From positions 372,001 to 436,000 of the forward strand of contig CP084618.1 in NCBI GenBank assembly GCA_025917655.1: a stretch of DNA of 64,000 nt, in the 5' to 3' direction. Shown here in pieces: positions 11,604-21,926 of the stretch. The stretch is from Chlorella sorokiniana (Eukaryota; Chlorophyta; Trebouxiophyceae; Chlorellales; Chlorellaceae). Each line of letters begins with the position of its first letter. Within the stretch, counting starts at the first letter, position 1. Both the position numbers and the translations under genes were made by a program. The notes under the pieces are model-generated. The model was not told where the DNA came from and searched no databases. It saw only the letters and a program-made list of their open reading frames with translations.

Positions 11604-12559
11604 ATGCAGGCCATTGCTCAGGCCCAAGCGGCTGTGGCGGCCCCCGCCAGCCGCCGCGTGCAGCAGCCTCGCTGCCAGGCATCCGGGCCCATGGTTCCCG
11701 CCCAGCAGCGCTCCCTGAGCGTCGTGGCCCCAAAGGTTGGCAGCATCACGAGCCAGCGCAGCGTCGCAGCCAACGCCAAGGGCGCCATCAAGCCCATGGA
11801 GGCCACTTTCACCGACTTCAAGCTCATTGACAAGACCAAGAAGGTGGGCGCGGGGGGGGGGGAGGGGCTGCCGCCGCCGCCGCTTGGCAGCGGTGCTGCT
11901 GCCCCAGCCCGCGCTGTTCCCTCGTCTGCCGTCCACCCTGGCCCTCTCACCCCTTGCCCGCTTGCCCCGCCTTCCCCCTGTGCAGCAAGACTGGGTCGCC
12001 CTGATCGCGGGCGCCGAGTTCTTCTTCAACGACGCCCAGAACGAGCAGGTGGCGGAGAACCTGCGGGAGCGCGTGCGCTACCTCACCGAGAAGGGGCAGG
12101 AGGTGGAGATGCTGTTTGTGTGCGAGCCCGAGTGGCTCGACCGCCTGTTCCCGAGGAGGCCAAGAAGCTGCGGCGGCCTGCGGTGGCGCTGCTGTGCCCC
12201 GACAAGTCTTGGATGACGTGAGCCCGGCCGCCGCCTTGCGCCGCGCTGCTGCCGTTCGCCGCGTCCCCCCAGGCCGAGCTTGCGCCTGCTGCTGCCTTGC
12301 CCGAAGCACTGCTGGCCGGCCGATGGCCCGCAGCGCGCTTCTGGCTTGACCCTGCCCGCCCCTCCCCCTCCCTCCTTGCCCCGCCGCGCAGCTTCATGCG
12401 CATCCGCCTCGACCGCGTCATCCAGGTCAGCCTGCCCAACATGAGCGCGGAGGAGGCGGCCACCTCCACGCAGCCGGTGCCCAAGTTCCCGCCCCGGCCA
12501 ACTGGACGGCGCCCTACAAGCCCTACGCCTGGGGCTGGTGGGAGCGCTTCATGATCTGA
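11604..12559 (+). CDS. YCF54: plastid-targeted Ycf54 (Mg-protoporphyrin monomethyl ester cyclase factor)
   Basis: Ycf54 (DUF2488; LCAA in plants) is needed for the oxidative cyclase that makes protochlorophyllide in chlorophyll synthesis. Three exons: 11604-11843, 11986-12217 and from 12392. The first 70 or so residues are Ala/Ser/Gln/Arg-rich with almost no acids, a plastid transit peptide. The mature part shows EFFFNDAQNEQVAENLRERV, EVEMLFVCEPEWLDRLFP, then RRPAVALLCPDKSWMTF and MRIRLDRVIQV, in the family's order. Two single-base losses are needed to stay in frame: one at the CCC before GAGGAGGCCAAG (about 12150) and one in the CCCC run near 12493, after which the protein ends APYKPYAWGWWERFMI at TGA 12557-12559. 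The ATG at 11604 (ACAACGATG) is the only good start. Confidence 0.9.
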
Positions 12560-13064
12560 GCAGCCAGCCGGCGCCCGCACCGCCTCTGCGACTTGGGCTC
12601 AGGAGCAGCGGCCCCCTGCTGCACTGCCACCCGAGAGCAGCAGGCCCGGGCGCCTGCCCCGCACCTCGCACCCTTTGCTCCACCTTTCGTGCAGGGGCAG
12701 CCTTGTGCCCCTTGACCTGTAGGTTTTTTGTTTTTGCGCTGACCGCTCCCGCACGCTTCCCGCTTTTCCTCCTGCCCCCTTCTCCTTGCCCCACCGAAAT
12801 GAACGCTCGCACTGATAAATGCGCGCCGCAGGCCCGCCTCCTGCGCTGGTGCACAACTCACAATCACGCTACAGCACCTTTGCAAGACATCACTGGCAAT
12901 TGACAGCTCCAGTTTGCTGCTGCTGCTCTGATGCAAGGCAGGTGGTGGCGTTGCAGTGCCAAGCGCCAGGGGGGGGCCCGCAGCGGCAAAGGGGGCAGCA
13001 AAGACTGAGCTTAATAGGTGGCAGCAGCAATGAGGGAAGGAGGGCGAAGGGCTGCTGCGCAGCC
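12560..13064. other. convergent 3' region between YCF54 and RRP46
   Basis: About 500 bp between two converging stops. No open frame here is believable. It holds the 3' untranslated regions of both genes. I did not find a perfect TGTAA for either. Confidence 0.5.
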
Positions 13065-14241
13065 TCAGCCTTGCCGTGCCGCCTGCTGCGCAAACGCCAC
13101 CAGCCGCTCCGCCCCCGCCTGCCCGCCTCCACCATATCCAGCAGCTGGTCGGCGGTCAGCCTGCCGCGCGTGACAGACGTCAGCAGCTGCCCCTGCTCGC
13201 CGTCGCCGCCCTCGCCCCCTGCCTGCAGCGGCAGGTAGGCAAACGTGCCGAGGGCTGCCGCCGCCGCCTCCTCCGCGGCGCTTGGGTCCAGCAGCAAGCC
13301 GCCGTCGGGCCCGGCGCCTGCGCCACGGCCACCGCAGCACACAGCGTGCGCAGCGGCACCGCAGCATCCACCAGCGCCGCGCACACCGCGTTGATGGCGC
13401 AGGCCAGCAGGCCGCCGTCGTCAGACAGCACCTGCAGCGGCGCAAGGAGTCGGGGTGGAAGGGTGGCAGTGGCCCAGCTGGCGACAGCTGTGCAGCGGCA
13501 CAGAGGCGCGCCCGACAACGCAGGCATGCCGAGCAGCCAGCGGCACCTGCTCGGCTGGCTGAACGGCTATTGCTGCTGTTCTGAACCTGGGTGCCGCGGC
13601 CCCACTCGGCTTGAGACCCCCAGAAAACATAAGCCCGAGCCGCACCTGCACCACCACCTGCACCAGGGTGCGCGGGTGCAGCGCCGCCAGCACCACCGCC
13701 TCCAGCGTGCGCCGCACCAGGGCCTCATGCTGCTTCTCCGCGTGGCCTGCAGGCGGCACCGGCCACAGGTCTCCCAGGCAGAGCGCAGCGCTTTTCACAC
13801 CAAGCAAGACAGCCCCGCCCGCGGCAGGGCAGAGCAGGGGTGCTGCGCTGCGCCGCGGCGTCCCCACCTGCCAGTCCCGCCCGCGGCTTGAACACAACCT
13901 CTAGCGTGGCGCGCTCCGGGTCCTCCCTGGCAGAGGCGGGGGCCTGGACGGGGCCCGTCACAGACGCCAGGCACGCCGTGCCGCCGAGGCTGTACTGCGC
14001 TGAGCCGTCGGCGCGGCTGAGCAGGCCACGCTCGCACCGCACGGTCCTGCGGCAAGGTGCAGGCGACGCGGAGGCTGGGGCTGTGATGAGGCTGCTGCAG
14101 GAACGCGAGGGCCCCAGCGGGGCAGGCGAAGCCGCCGCCGCCGCCACTCCCGACGCTCAACAGCCGGGCGCGCAGCCGGCAGGCTGGCGGCGTGTTTAGT
14201 CACCTTATTTGCCCAGTAGTGCGTCCATCGGGCCGCTCCAT
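13065..14241 (-). CDS. RRP46: exosome core subunit RRP46 (EXOSC5)
   Basis: RNase PH-fold subunit of the RNA exosome ring. A 38-nt first exon (14241-14204) encodes MERPDGRTTGQI plus part of an Arg codon, the family's N-terminal DGR motif. A GT-AG intron follows, and the next exon resumes TVRCERGLLSRADGSAQYSL. Later exons give ATLEVVFKPRAGLA, LVRRTLEAVVLAALHPRTLV, and DDGGLLACAINAVCAALVDA. The C-terminal exon (13065-13430) shows GLLLDPSAAEEAAAAALGTF, LLTSVTRGRLTADQLLDMVE and ends VAFAQQAARQG at TGA 13065-13067. Within that exon the correct protein jumps frame twice by one base (about 13310 and 13120), which I read as lost bases in G/C runs. Plant RRP46 matches in length and motif order. Confidence 0.9.
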
Positions 14242-14552
14242 ACGTCTCTATGTGCGCACTCGGCTCAGGACCAACAGCAGCGCGGAGCGATGGGCATGCA
14301 GCGAGGAGCGGAGCAAAAAGACAGAATTGTTTGATCACACGCGAGCCCAATAAGATGAAGCACGGCTCCGATGCATGCTTCCCTCTCTATCTGATGCATG
14401 CTGACGGCGGCGGCCCCAGCAGGTACAGATGCAAGCCAGGCACAGTTTGATCAGAACCGTCTGCTTCATTGTTATTTCTAGTTTACACAATTCGCAATTT
14501 ATCACGAGTCCACGAGCCCAGCGGGCTTGCAGCGGCAGCCACCGGAAGCGCG
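14242..14552. other. gap between dUTPase 3' end and RRP46 start
   Basis: About 310 bp. It holds the dUTPase 3' untranslated region with TGTAA (minus) at 14483-14487 and, close to 14241, the RRP46 promoter. No gene seen. Confidence 0.5.
14483..14487 (-). promoter_or_regulatory. TGTAA polyadenylation signal of dUTPase
   Basis: TGTAA on the minus strand, about 66 bp past the dUTPase stop. Confidence 0.55.
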
Positions 14553-15489
14553 TCAGCTGGCGACGCCGGTGGAGCCGTAGCCGCCCGCCCCCGCTCCGTC
14601 CCCTCCAGGCTGGCCACCTCCACCACCGCCGGCGTGGCGATGCGCTCCAGGATGAGCTGCGCCACACGGTCCCCGCGCTTCACTGCAGCGGGGCGCAGGT
14701 TTTGATGCAACAGCATGCTCAGCGGGCACTGTTTGGCCGGTTCAGCACTGTGCGGGCAGGAGGGGCTGCAACCAAGGGCTGGCCAGCTCCCTGCAGCCAT
14801 GGGCGGCAACCCCCCCCCCCCAAACTTCAAAACTTCCTGCATCACCGCCAGTCACCAGTCGCCAGCGGGCTCACCCTGGAAGGGCGTGTCGGCGTGGTTG
14901 AACAGCACCACGCCCACCTCGCCGCGGTAGTCCTCGTCCACCACCCCCGCCCCCGTGTCGATAAAGTGCTTCACGGCGAGGCCGGAGCGCGGCGCCACGC
15001 GCGCGTACGTGCCCGCCGGGATGGCAATCTGCAGGCCCGTCTTGACCACGGCGCGGCCGCGGGCCGGCACCTCTGTGTCCTCGCAGCTGCAGGGGAGGGG
15101 TGGGGGGCAAGCAGTGCTGGATGAGAGGATGCTGGGCCGCACGCTGCATCGTGAAATCCGCGGCGTGCAACATTGTGCAGGTTTGACCGTCAAAGAGGCT
15201 TCGTGAGTAGCATTGAAGCCTCGCACCTGGCCAGGTCGTAGCCTGCGGCGCCCGAGGAGCCGCGCTTGGGCAGCAGCGCGTGCTCGTTGAGGCGGCGCAC
15301 GCGCAGCGCCTCCCCCGCAGCCGGCGGCGCCTCTGTGCGCTGCACCTTGGTGGCCGGTTCTGCAGGCACGTTCTCACGTCCGGTAGCGGCCATGGGAGAG
15401 GACATGCTGGTGGGGCGGTGCGGTTGGAAGGTGAGGGTTCGCGGAAGGAAGCCAGCGAGGTGGGAAGGCCGTCGGAGCAGCTTCAGCAT
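14553..15489 (-). CDS. DUT: dUTPase (dUTP nucleotidohydrolase)
   Basis: Hydrolyses dUTP to dUMP, keeping uracil out of DNA and feeding dTMP synthesis. All five trimeric dUTPase motifs are visible on the minus strand: [11 protein letters not shown] (about 15240-15275), APRSGLAV (about 14970-14995), [16 protein letters not shown] (about 14915-14960), [10 protein letters not shown] (about 14645-14685), and the Gly-rich [10 protein letters not shown] ending at TGA 14553-14555. Motif 5 is one base out of frame with motif 4; a base seems lost in the GGGGG/CGGG stretch near 14585. ATG at 15489 adds about 28 Arg-rich, acid-free residues ([18 protein letters not shown]) before two more in-frame ATGs (MSSPMAATG), so organellar and nuclear forms could come from one gene. 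Three or more exons. Confidence 0.93.
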
Positions 15490-15671
15490 GCAGGTGGGGC
15501 GATGCGCGATATTGCGGGATTGCGGGAGGAGTAACGAAGGCTTTCAATTTCAATCCAGGAGTGCAACGTGGCAGGGGAAAGCCAGGTGGCTGCTTTCGGC
15601 TGTCCAAGCTCGCACCGTGATCCTTGATCACGCGCCTGATAGGAGCAGAAATCGACTGCCTCGACAAGGCC

Positions 15672-17611
15672 ATGGCTCAGCCTCTGAAGCAAGGGCGCTC
15701 GAGCATCCGCTCTTACTTCGCGGCAGTCAATACTGAAGGCAAAGCACGGCCTCCTCGGCAGCAAACACCGCCCGCCGCGACTGATGGGGCTCCAGCAGAA
15801 GCCTGTCAATCAGCAACGGCGGCACCTGCCAAGCCAGAGGCGGCAGTGCGGCAGTTCAAGCGCAAGCGCAAGCGGTGGGTTTCGACAGGCCCTGCAGTTT
15901 TCCTTTCCTCCCTCTCACAGCCTTGTAACGTAACCGTCTGGTTGCAGCGTCGGCGACGTCGAGAATGCTGCAGCAGCCGCACAGCAGGCAGGTGGCAGCG
16001 ACGTGGCGAGGCTGGCGCCAGAGGCGGCTGATCCTCTGGCGGACCCAGGGCGGCAGGAGGCTGGCGCCAGGGCCGGCCCCCCGCCAGCTCACCCAGCTGC
16101 ACCTGGATGCGGGACAGCCGGACTTCCACTCCTGCCGCTGCCCCACCTGCGGCATGCTGTACTGCCGGGCGCTGTGGCGGGTGAGGCGGGTGCTACTGCA
16201 GCGCAGCAGCGCCGCGGCAGCTCGTCGTCGCACTGCCGCCCCAACGCCGCAGGCTTGCAACAGTCCTGTGCATTGGGCCTTGCTGCCCCCACTGGTTGCC
16301 CTGCTTGCACCCTGGAACCCCCTGGTGCAGACGAGCGGCTGCACGCCACCTTCCACGCCGCCGCCACCCGCGGCCCCCGCCACCAGGCCTGGCCCGGCGA
16401 GCGGCAGCTGGAGGGCGACGGCGGCGGCGGCCGCCTGCTGCTCTTCCGCAGCGGCGGCGACGGCTCCCGCCCGCGCAGGGTGCGCGCCGTGCAGCAGCCT
16501 CTGCGTGCTGGTGCCGCCGCTCGCCCGCCAAACCAGGCTCCGCCTCCCAGCGCGGCCTGCCTGCTCAACGCCGTCGTCTCACCCCCATCCACCCCTCCCT
16601 CCCCGCCCCCGTGCCTGGCTCCCCCTCTTGCAGCCCCTGCAGGAGCTCTGCGCCTTCCTGGAGGCCCAGATGGGCCTGCCCAGCGGCTGGCTCCTGCTCT
16701 CCCCGCTCACCTGGCTCCTTCTCGTGTCGCCTGGCCGCCGCATCCAGGCAGCGGTGGCGGCGGAAGCCATCCGCGACGCCCACCCCGTGCGCCCCGCCCT
16801 GCAGCAGTGCGCGCGCAGCTGCGGCTCGGCCGTGGCGGCAGGCGGCGACGGCGACCGGCCAGGCCGGGCGGCGGCGGCAGCTGCGGCAGCGCCCGACCCG
16901 TCGCTGCGGTCGGCGACGCACAGCAGCGGGCCGGGGCTCACAGCAATGGAGGAATGCAGCGCGGAGGCGGAGGCGGACCAACTCCAGCCTGCAAGCGGCC
17001 CCGCCGACTGGCCGCAACGGCAGTCGGGGCAGCAGCTCGGCGCAAGCGGCCCCGTGGGCGTCGCCTCGGCAGCAGCGGCACCCGCCCCATCACCGCCCTC
17101 GCCGCAGCCCGCAGCTGCCCCGCAGGCCCCATCGGCCCCCGGGGCCCCTGCCAGCCCGCGACGGCAGCATGCGCGGCTGGAGCTGGACAGGCGGGTGCGC
17201 GTGCGGGCGGCGCTGGGGGTGCGCGTGATGTGGGTGTCGCTGGAGGAGCGGCGGGGGGGCTGGCGCGCCGCCTGCTGGACGCCGCCCGCAGCCACTTCAT
17301 GGCCGGCTATGTGCCGCACAGACACGAGCTGGCCTTCAGGTGAGGCCGACCGCTGCGTGTACAGGCGTGTGTGTGTGTTTTTGGTGGGGGGCCTTCAGCC
17401 TGCCTGTCAACAGCGGCAGAGGCTGCCTGCCCCTGAAGCCCTCCCTGCGCTCGTCCCAGGGCAGACATGCTCCCCGCCCCACCATCTCACCCCCACCCCA
17501 CCCCACCCCAAATGCTTGTCCCCTTTTGCCCAACACAGCGCCCCCACCGATGCCGGCCGCGCCTTCATCGAGGCATACACAGGCACCCCCCGCTTCCTGG
17601 TCTACGAGTGA
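15672..17611 (+). CDS. ECO1: ECO1/CTF7 sister-chromatid cohesion acetyltransferase
   Basis: Acetylates cohesin SMC3 during S phase to lock cohesion. Exon 1 (15672-15874) starts MAQPLKQGRSSIRSYF, a PCNA-binding-like motif, then a basic KRKRK tail. Exon 2 holds the C2H2 finger, TQLHLDAGQPDFHSCRCPTC and GMLYCRALW (to about 16180). The next exon gives GADERLHATFHAAATRG, then a Gln/Ala-rich insert with LQELCAFLEAQMGLPSG. The GNAT core reads VRVMWVSLEERR, ARRLLDAARSHFMAGYVPH, ELAF, and the last exon (from about 17540) SAPTDAGRAFIEAYTG to FLVYE, TGA 17609-17611. Two one-base gaps are needed: in the C6 run near 16080 (before RQLTQLHLD) and in the G7 run near 17258 (before GLARRLL). TGTAA lies at 17715-17719. 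Its 3' end is duplicated three times further along. Confidence 0.9.
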
Positions 17612-17714
17612 GGGCCTGGGAGCGCGGCTGCCGCCATTGCCGCGCATTCAGCGAGGCCGGCGCTGCACCCTGCCCCTCCCCGCTCACCTGGTGGCCCCGC
17701 TGCTCTGCTGACAA

Positions 17715-17719
17715 TGTAA
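17715..17719 (+). promoter_or_regulatory. TGTAA polyadenylation signal of ECO1
   Basis: TGTAA 104 bp after the ECO1 stop, on the coding strand. Confidence 0.6.
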
Positions 17720-18100
17720 GGGTTATCTGCTACTGCTTGCGGTAGGGGCGGTGTCCGGCATGTGCCGCTTTCGATTCACAGTTCGGCGCTGGCACATCGA
17801 GTCAAGAATCCAATGCAGAGCAACATGATTCAGTCGGGTGGGGTGGGTGGAAAAGTGAGCTGGCTCTATGAGCCAGCGCAGATCCGGAAAGAGAGCTGGC
17901 TCTATGAGCCAGCGCAGATCCGGAAAAGACCGCACAGAATGCGGTGACGGCATCGCGCTGGCCCAACTGCCGCCGCTGCCGCTGTACTGCCGCCGGCAGT
18001 ACCCCGCCGCCGTGCAGATGACAGCAGTCACAGCTGGGCCGTAACTCATGGCAGTTACTGCACCACGCAGGCACCAGCGCAACTTTTAAGGTTGTTTATG
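17720..18100. other. donor-locus-specific insert between ECO1 and MYND0
   Basis: The flanks of this stretch are present in the array copies, where about 40-55 bp separate them. Here about 380 bp separate them. So either this piece was inserted after the duplication or the copies share a deletion. It holds the hairpin repeat described separately. No transposase, and no clear terminal repeats by eye. Confidence 0.55.
17857..17926. repeat. two tandem 36-bp units, each a perfect hairpin
   Basis: A 34-bp sequence occurs at 17857-17890 and again at 17893-17926 (period 36). Each unit contains GCTGGCTC-TAT-GAGCCAGC, an 8-bp perfect stem with a 3-nt loop (17859-17877 and 17895-17913). It lies between the convergent ECO1 and MYND0 genes. 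Confidence 0.9.
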
Positions 18101-18264
18101 AGAGCCGCAGGCAGACCTTGCCCGCAGCATCAATCCGCGTGTCCGCAGCTGTGGCTTCTTCTTAAGCTGAAGGTCAACGTGCACCTTGCATCTACAGCGT
18201 TCAAGTGGGGGGCCAGGACTGAGCAGAACAAGAGGGGCCCTCATTGCACGGCCTGTCGCCCCTC

Positions 18265-21200
18265 TCACCCCCTATGCTGCTGCTGCTGGGCCGCCGCCAG
18301 CGCCTTGCACACGCGCCGATGCCCGCCCTGGCGCCAGTCGGCATGCGAGCACTCGGCGCCGCAGTAGCGGGCCACTCGGCAGCCGCTGCACAGCTTGCCG
18401 CCGTCGCCCCCGCCCAGGTTGGCGCAGCCCGCATAAGCGCAGCTGCGGGTGGCCGCCGTCTGCGCGCGCTCCACCTGCACCGCCGCCGCCTGCTCGGGCA
18501 GCTGCCAGTGCTGGTGCACCAGGGCTGCCAGGTCAGCTGCGGGCTGCAGCAGCGGCTTCAGCGCGCCTGCCAGCTGCACGGCGCCGCCAGCGCTCCTCTG
18601 TGCTGCCATCTCCTTGCCGCTCGCATGCAGCGCATCCAAGCTGGCCGACAGGCGGGCAGCGCCCTCATGAAGCTGCCCCGCCAGCTCAGCATGCCCCCGC
18701 CGCGCCAGCACTGCCGCCAGCCCGCTGCAAGTCAGCGGCTGCCGTGGCCCCAGCCGCAGCAACTGCCGCAACGGCAGCCTGGACTTGCGAGGCCAGGTTG
18801 CTCTGCATGAAAGCAGGTGGCGCCGGGTGAGCAAGGCACCAGCCTACACAGCCATGTTGCTATTGGCAACCAGCCAGGCTTAATGGTGGCAATGTGTGTG
18901 CGGCTGAGCAGCAGCGCAGCCCTCACCCGCCGCTGGTCCTCGTCGGCAGGCACGCCGCCCGCCCGCTCTGCAGCGCTGGCAGCAGATGCCAGCAAGCCGG
19001 CGCGCGCCGCAGCCACTGCCACTGACGGGTCGCCTGCCCACAACAGCAAGTCTGACAGCAGCTTGCGCTGCTTATGCTGCACAATCAAGGGCACACAAAG
19101 CTGCCCACAGGCATGGAAGGAGAGCCGAAGCGGCGGGGCTGCGCCCAAGCGCATTGCAGCAAGGCATGCTGCTGGCCAGGTGGAGGGGCTTACGCATGGG
19201 CCCAACCGCATCGCGTCAGCAGCAAGCCACCGCAACGCCGGCGCCGCACCTCAGTCTTGCTTTCCAGATGGGCAGTCAGCAGCGCCAGCTGCTCCTCCAG
19301 CAGCGGCGACACGCAGAAGAGGTGCGGGAAGTAGCGCGCTGCTGCCATTACCACTGCATGCATGCTGTCCACGCTCTTGAGGGGCGGCTGGGGTGCCGCA
19401 CCCCCTCGCGGGCCAGCGTGGCACCCGTCGCAGCGCACTGATGCAGGGCAGCCAAGTGGGGGACAGCGCCGCTCGCATGACTTCCCGCCTGCGTGCATCG
19501 GGAGCCGAGGCGGGCTTGAGGCAGCAGGAAAACGATGGCAACGGTGGCGACGCACATGGCTGCAAGCGTGGGGTGGAGTGCACCGCAAGCCTGCCACAAG
19601 CCCTCACACCGGCCTTGCCTGCGCTCGACGCCCTCCGACGCACCCACTTCGGGCGCAGCAAGAGATGTGCCACATCAAGAGGAACAGAGCTTGCAGCATG
19701 ACCTGTGGCAACTCAAGCACCCGTCGGGCAGCAGCCCAGGGCTGCTCCGCGCCGGCAGCCAGAACGCCAGGCGACAGACGCGGTCATGCAGCCGCACAAG
19801 CGCGTCAAACACGCCCGTCCTCGCTGCCTCCTCTGCCCGCTGCTGCATGTCCAGGCCCGACCAGAGCATCTTGGCGCTGGAGAGCCCACCAAAAGCAGGC
19901 CGCTGATGATGTTCAAGGCCATGCTAGCAGCGTGCGAATCCATTACACCAAGCCGCGGCGGCGAACCGCTGGGAGGCGCGTCCCAGCCGGCATCCAGCTC
20001 GTCCAGCAGCGGCAGCAGGCCCAGCGCCGCTTCGGTGGCCACCGCCCACTCCGAAGCCTCGGCCACGCTGCGGATGCCGGACCGCACACCGACCAGCTCA
20101 GCCTGACCTCTGATTAGGTTAGCCATGTGGGCCACCATGTGATGCTGCGCAATGCGCAGCTGGGCCACATCAGGTCGCTGCTGGGCGTCGGCCGCCACCG
20201 CCCGCAGCAGCGCCGCCAGGCGCGGCAGCTGCCGCAACAGCTCCCATGCGCACGCGCGGTGCTCCGTCGTCAGCCCACGATCGCCAATCGGTTCGGTGCT
20301 GTTGGCCAGCATCGCGGTCATATCCATGGCGCCGATCAGCAGGCCGCAGTAATCACTTAAACGCTCGCCGTTGGGGCAGCGCAGAGGCACTGCATTCAGC
20401 ACCTGAACGGCGCAGCGCAGCGCACTGCCCCTGCCATGCGTGTCAAGATGCCGCCTCACTGCTGGCTGCAGCCCGCCGTGGTCGAGCAAGACGCTGAGCA
20501 TGATAACCAGTTCAAAGGTCTGCTTTTGCAGGCGTGCAGCGTCTGCGCTGCTGCTGCCGTCCAACGCTGCTGACGCCCGGCCATTGTGGCGGCCAGGCTC
20601 GGCAGCGCAGCGCCGAGCAACAGACGCACGAGCGCATCTTGTGTGGACGGTTGGGAAGCAAGCGCCACCTGCAACTCCAGATGCTCTGCCCTGGCGAAGG
20701 TGAAATCCATGGATATGCACAGCTGGAGCGTGTGATCCAGAATAAGCTCTGCACAGCAAGGTGCAGGCCACACACCTGTGCATTTTGTGCTTCGTTCTTT
20801 GCAGTGAGTACGCTGCCAACCCTTGTGGCTGCAACAGTTGCAGAGAAGGCAGGAGGGCCTCAGACAATCGAAACAGCACTGCCCTTTGGCGGCTCACCGG
20901 ACTCTTGCGCGCTTCCCGGCGCCAGCTCAGACGCCTCAGCCACAGCCTCCAACCAGGGCAGCACCGTGCCTGGCTTCATGAAGCCGCGCGCAAAGCTGGC
21001 GACTGCCCCGGGGGCGCATGGCAGTGCATAAATCTCAGCATGCTGCGCACGGCGAAGGTCTGCCAAAATGCCAGTTTGAAGAGATTGTCGTACTCATCCA
21101 ACCTGAACTGCTGTCTGCCGCTAGCACGCGCCATACTCAAACGCTGCTCCAGCATGCTGCGGCCCGGCTGCCACACAATGGCCAGCGAGGAGGCCAGCTG

Positions 21201-21711
21201 TACCGCCTGCACCTGCGTCAGGGCGGCGCCTCTGGCTGCGAGTGCGATCGCCAGGCAAGCCAGTGCATGGACCAGCTTGCACCAAAGAAACATTTGAGAC
21301 ACGGTGACGCGATCGGCACCTCCAACGCCGAGCCGGAAGAGGGTGGACGACAGCGACAGCATCGACCTGCGGGGTATGTGCCAGCGGGCGTTAGCGGCAG
21401 GGCCAAAAGGGGTTTGGAGGCCGCTGGAGGGGGAGCGCCATCTATCATGTACTTCCTTACATGAGGCTGTGAGGCCGCAAAAAACAACGAGGACACCGCT
21501 GAAGGCAGGGGCACAGCGCTGGAGAGGTAAACACCACTCACCCGAGCAGCTCTGCTTGGTCCAAGCCGAGCACGACTTCGCCATGTTTTGAGCTTTCACT
21601 TACCCTATCCGCGAGCGACGCCAACCGACGGCCTGCCTCCTCGCTTGGGAGGAGCCGCACAAGCCTTCGTTCAGGGCGGCCAAGTCACGGAGCAACCTAT
21701 GCCCCGGCATC
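18265..21711 (-). CDS. MYND-finger protein, donor copy (MYND0)
   Basis: A helical-repeat-like protein with a C-terminal MYND zinc finger; targets unknown. MYND fingers usually bind proline-rich peptides. ATG at 21711 gives MPGHRLLRDLAALNEGLC. Exon 2 (about 21010-21370) shows MLSLSSTLFRLGVGGADRV and LASSLAIVW. A long exon (19713-20780) reads ALDGSSSADAARLQ, LNAVPLRCPNGE, WAVATEAALGLLPLLDELDA. Then AARTGVFDALVRLHDRVCRL, LLEEQLALLTAHLESKTEV, and the finger CAYAGCANLGG, CSGCRVARYCGAEC, HADWRQGGHRRVC, with all eight zinc ligands. The stop after QQQQHRG (18265) is earlier than in the copies. Frame breaks of one base occur in exon 1 (near 21648), before FMKPGTVLPWLE (near 21012) and near 19890. It sits between full ECO1 and POL5 genes, so it is the parent of the array copies. 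Confidence 0.8.
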
Positions 21712-21926
21712 TCAGGGGCAGCAACTGACCATAGCAGGCAACGGCACCCGTGATCGCTGCATCTGGGCTCACACACCACAGCATCGGCGCAGCGTTTACC
21801 TCAGGCGTTCATGACCGCGCATTGAACTTCCTGACCGCTGGGAAGTTGTAGAAAGGCTCCTGCCTCGGGATTGAGTGGTGCATTTGATTGTGGTTACAAC
21901 AATTGCGCGGCAGCTCATGGACAGCC
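21712..21926 (-). promoter_or_regulatory. MYND0 promoter region with POL5 poly(A) signal
   Basis: 215 bp between the POL5 stop and the MYND0 start, both on the minus strand. TGTAA (minus) is at 21894-21898, about 30 bp past the POL5 stop. The sequence is recognisably conserved upstream of all three array copies, including a GTCCATG-C-GCTG block and AGAAGCCTTTC-like block. Confidence 0.55.

Noticed and set aside
17762-17947. Plus-strand frame with two LYEPAQIRK repeats.
   Set aside because: The repeat comes from the noncoding 36-bp hairpin units; no other sign of a gene.
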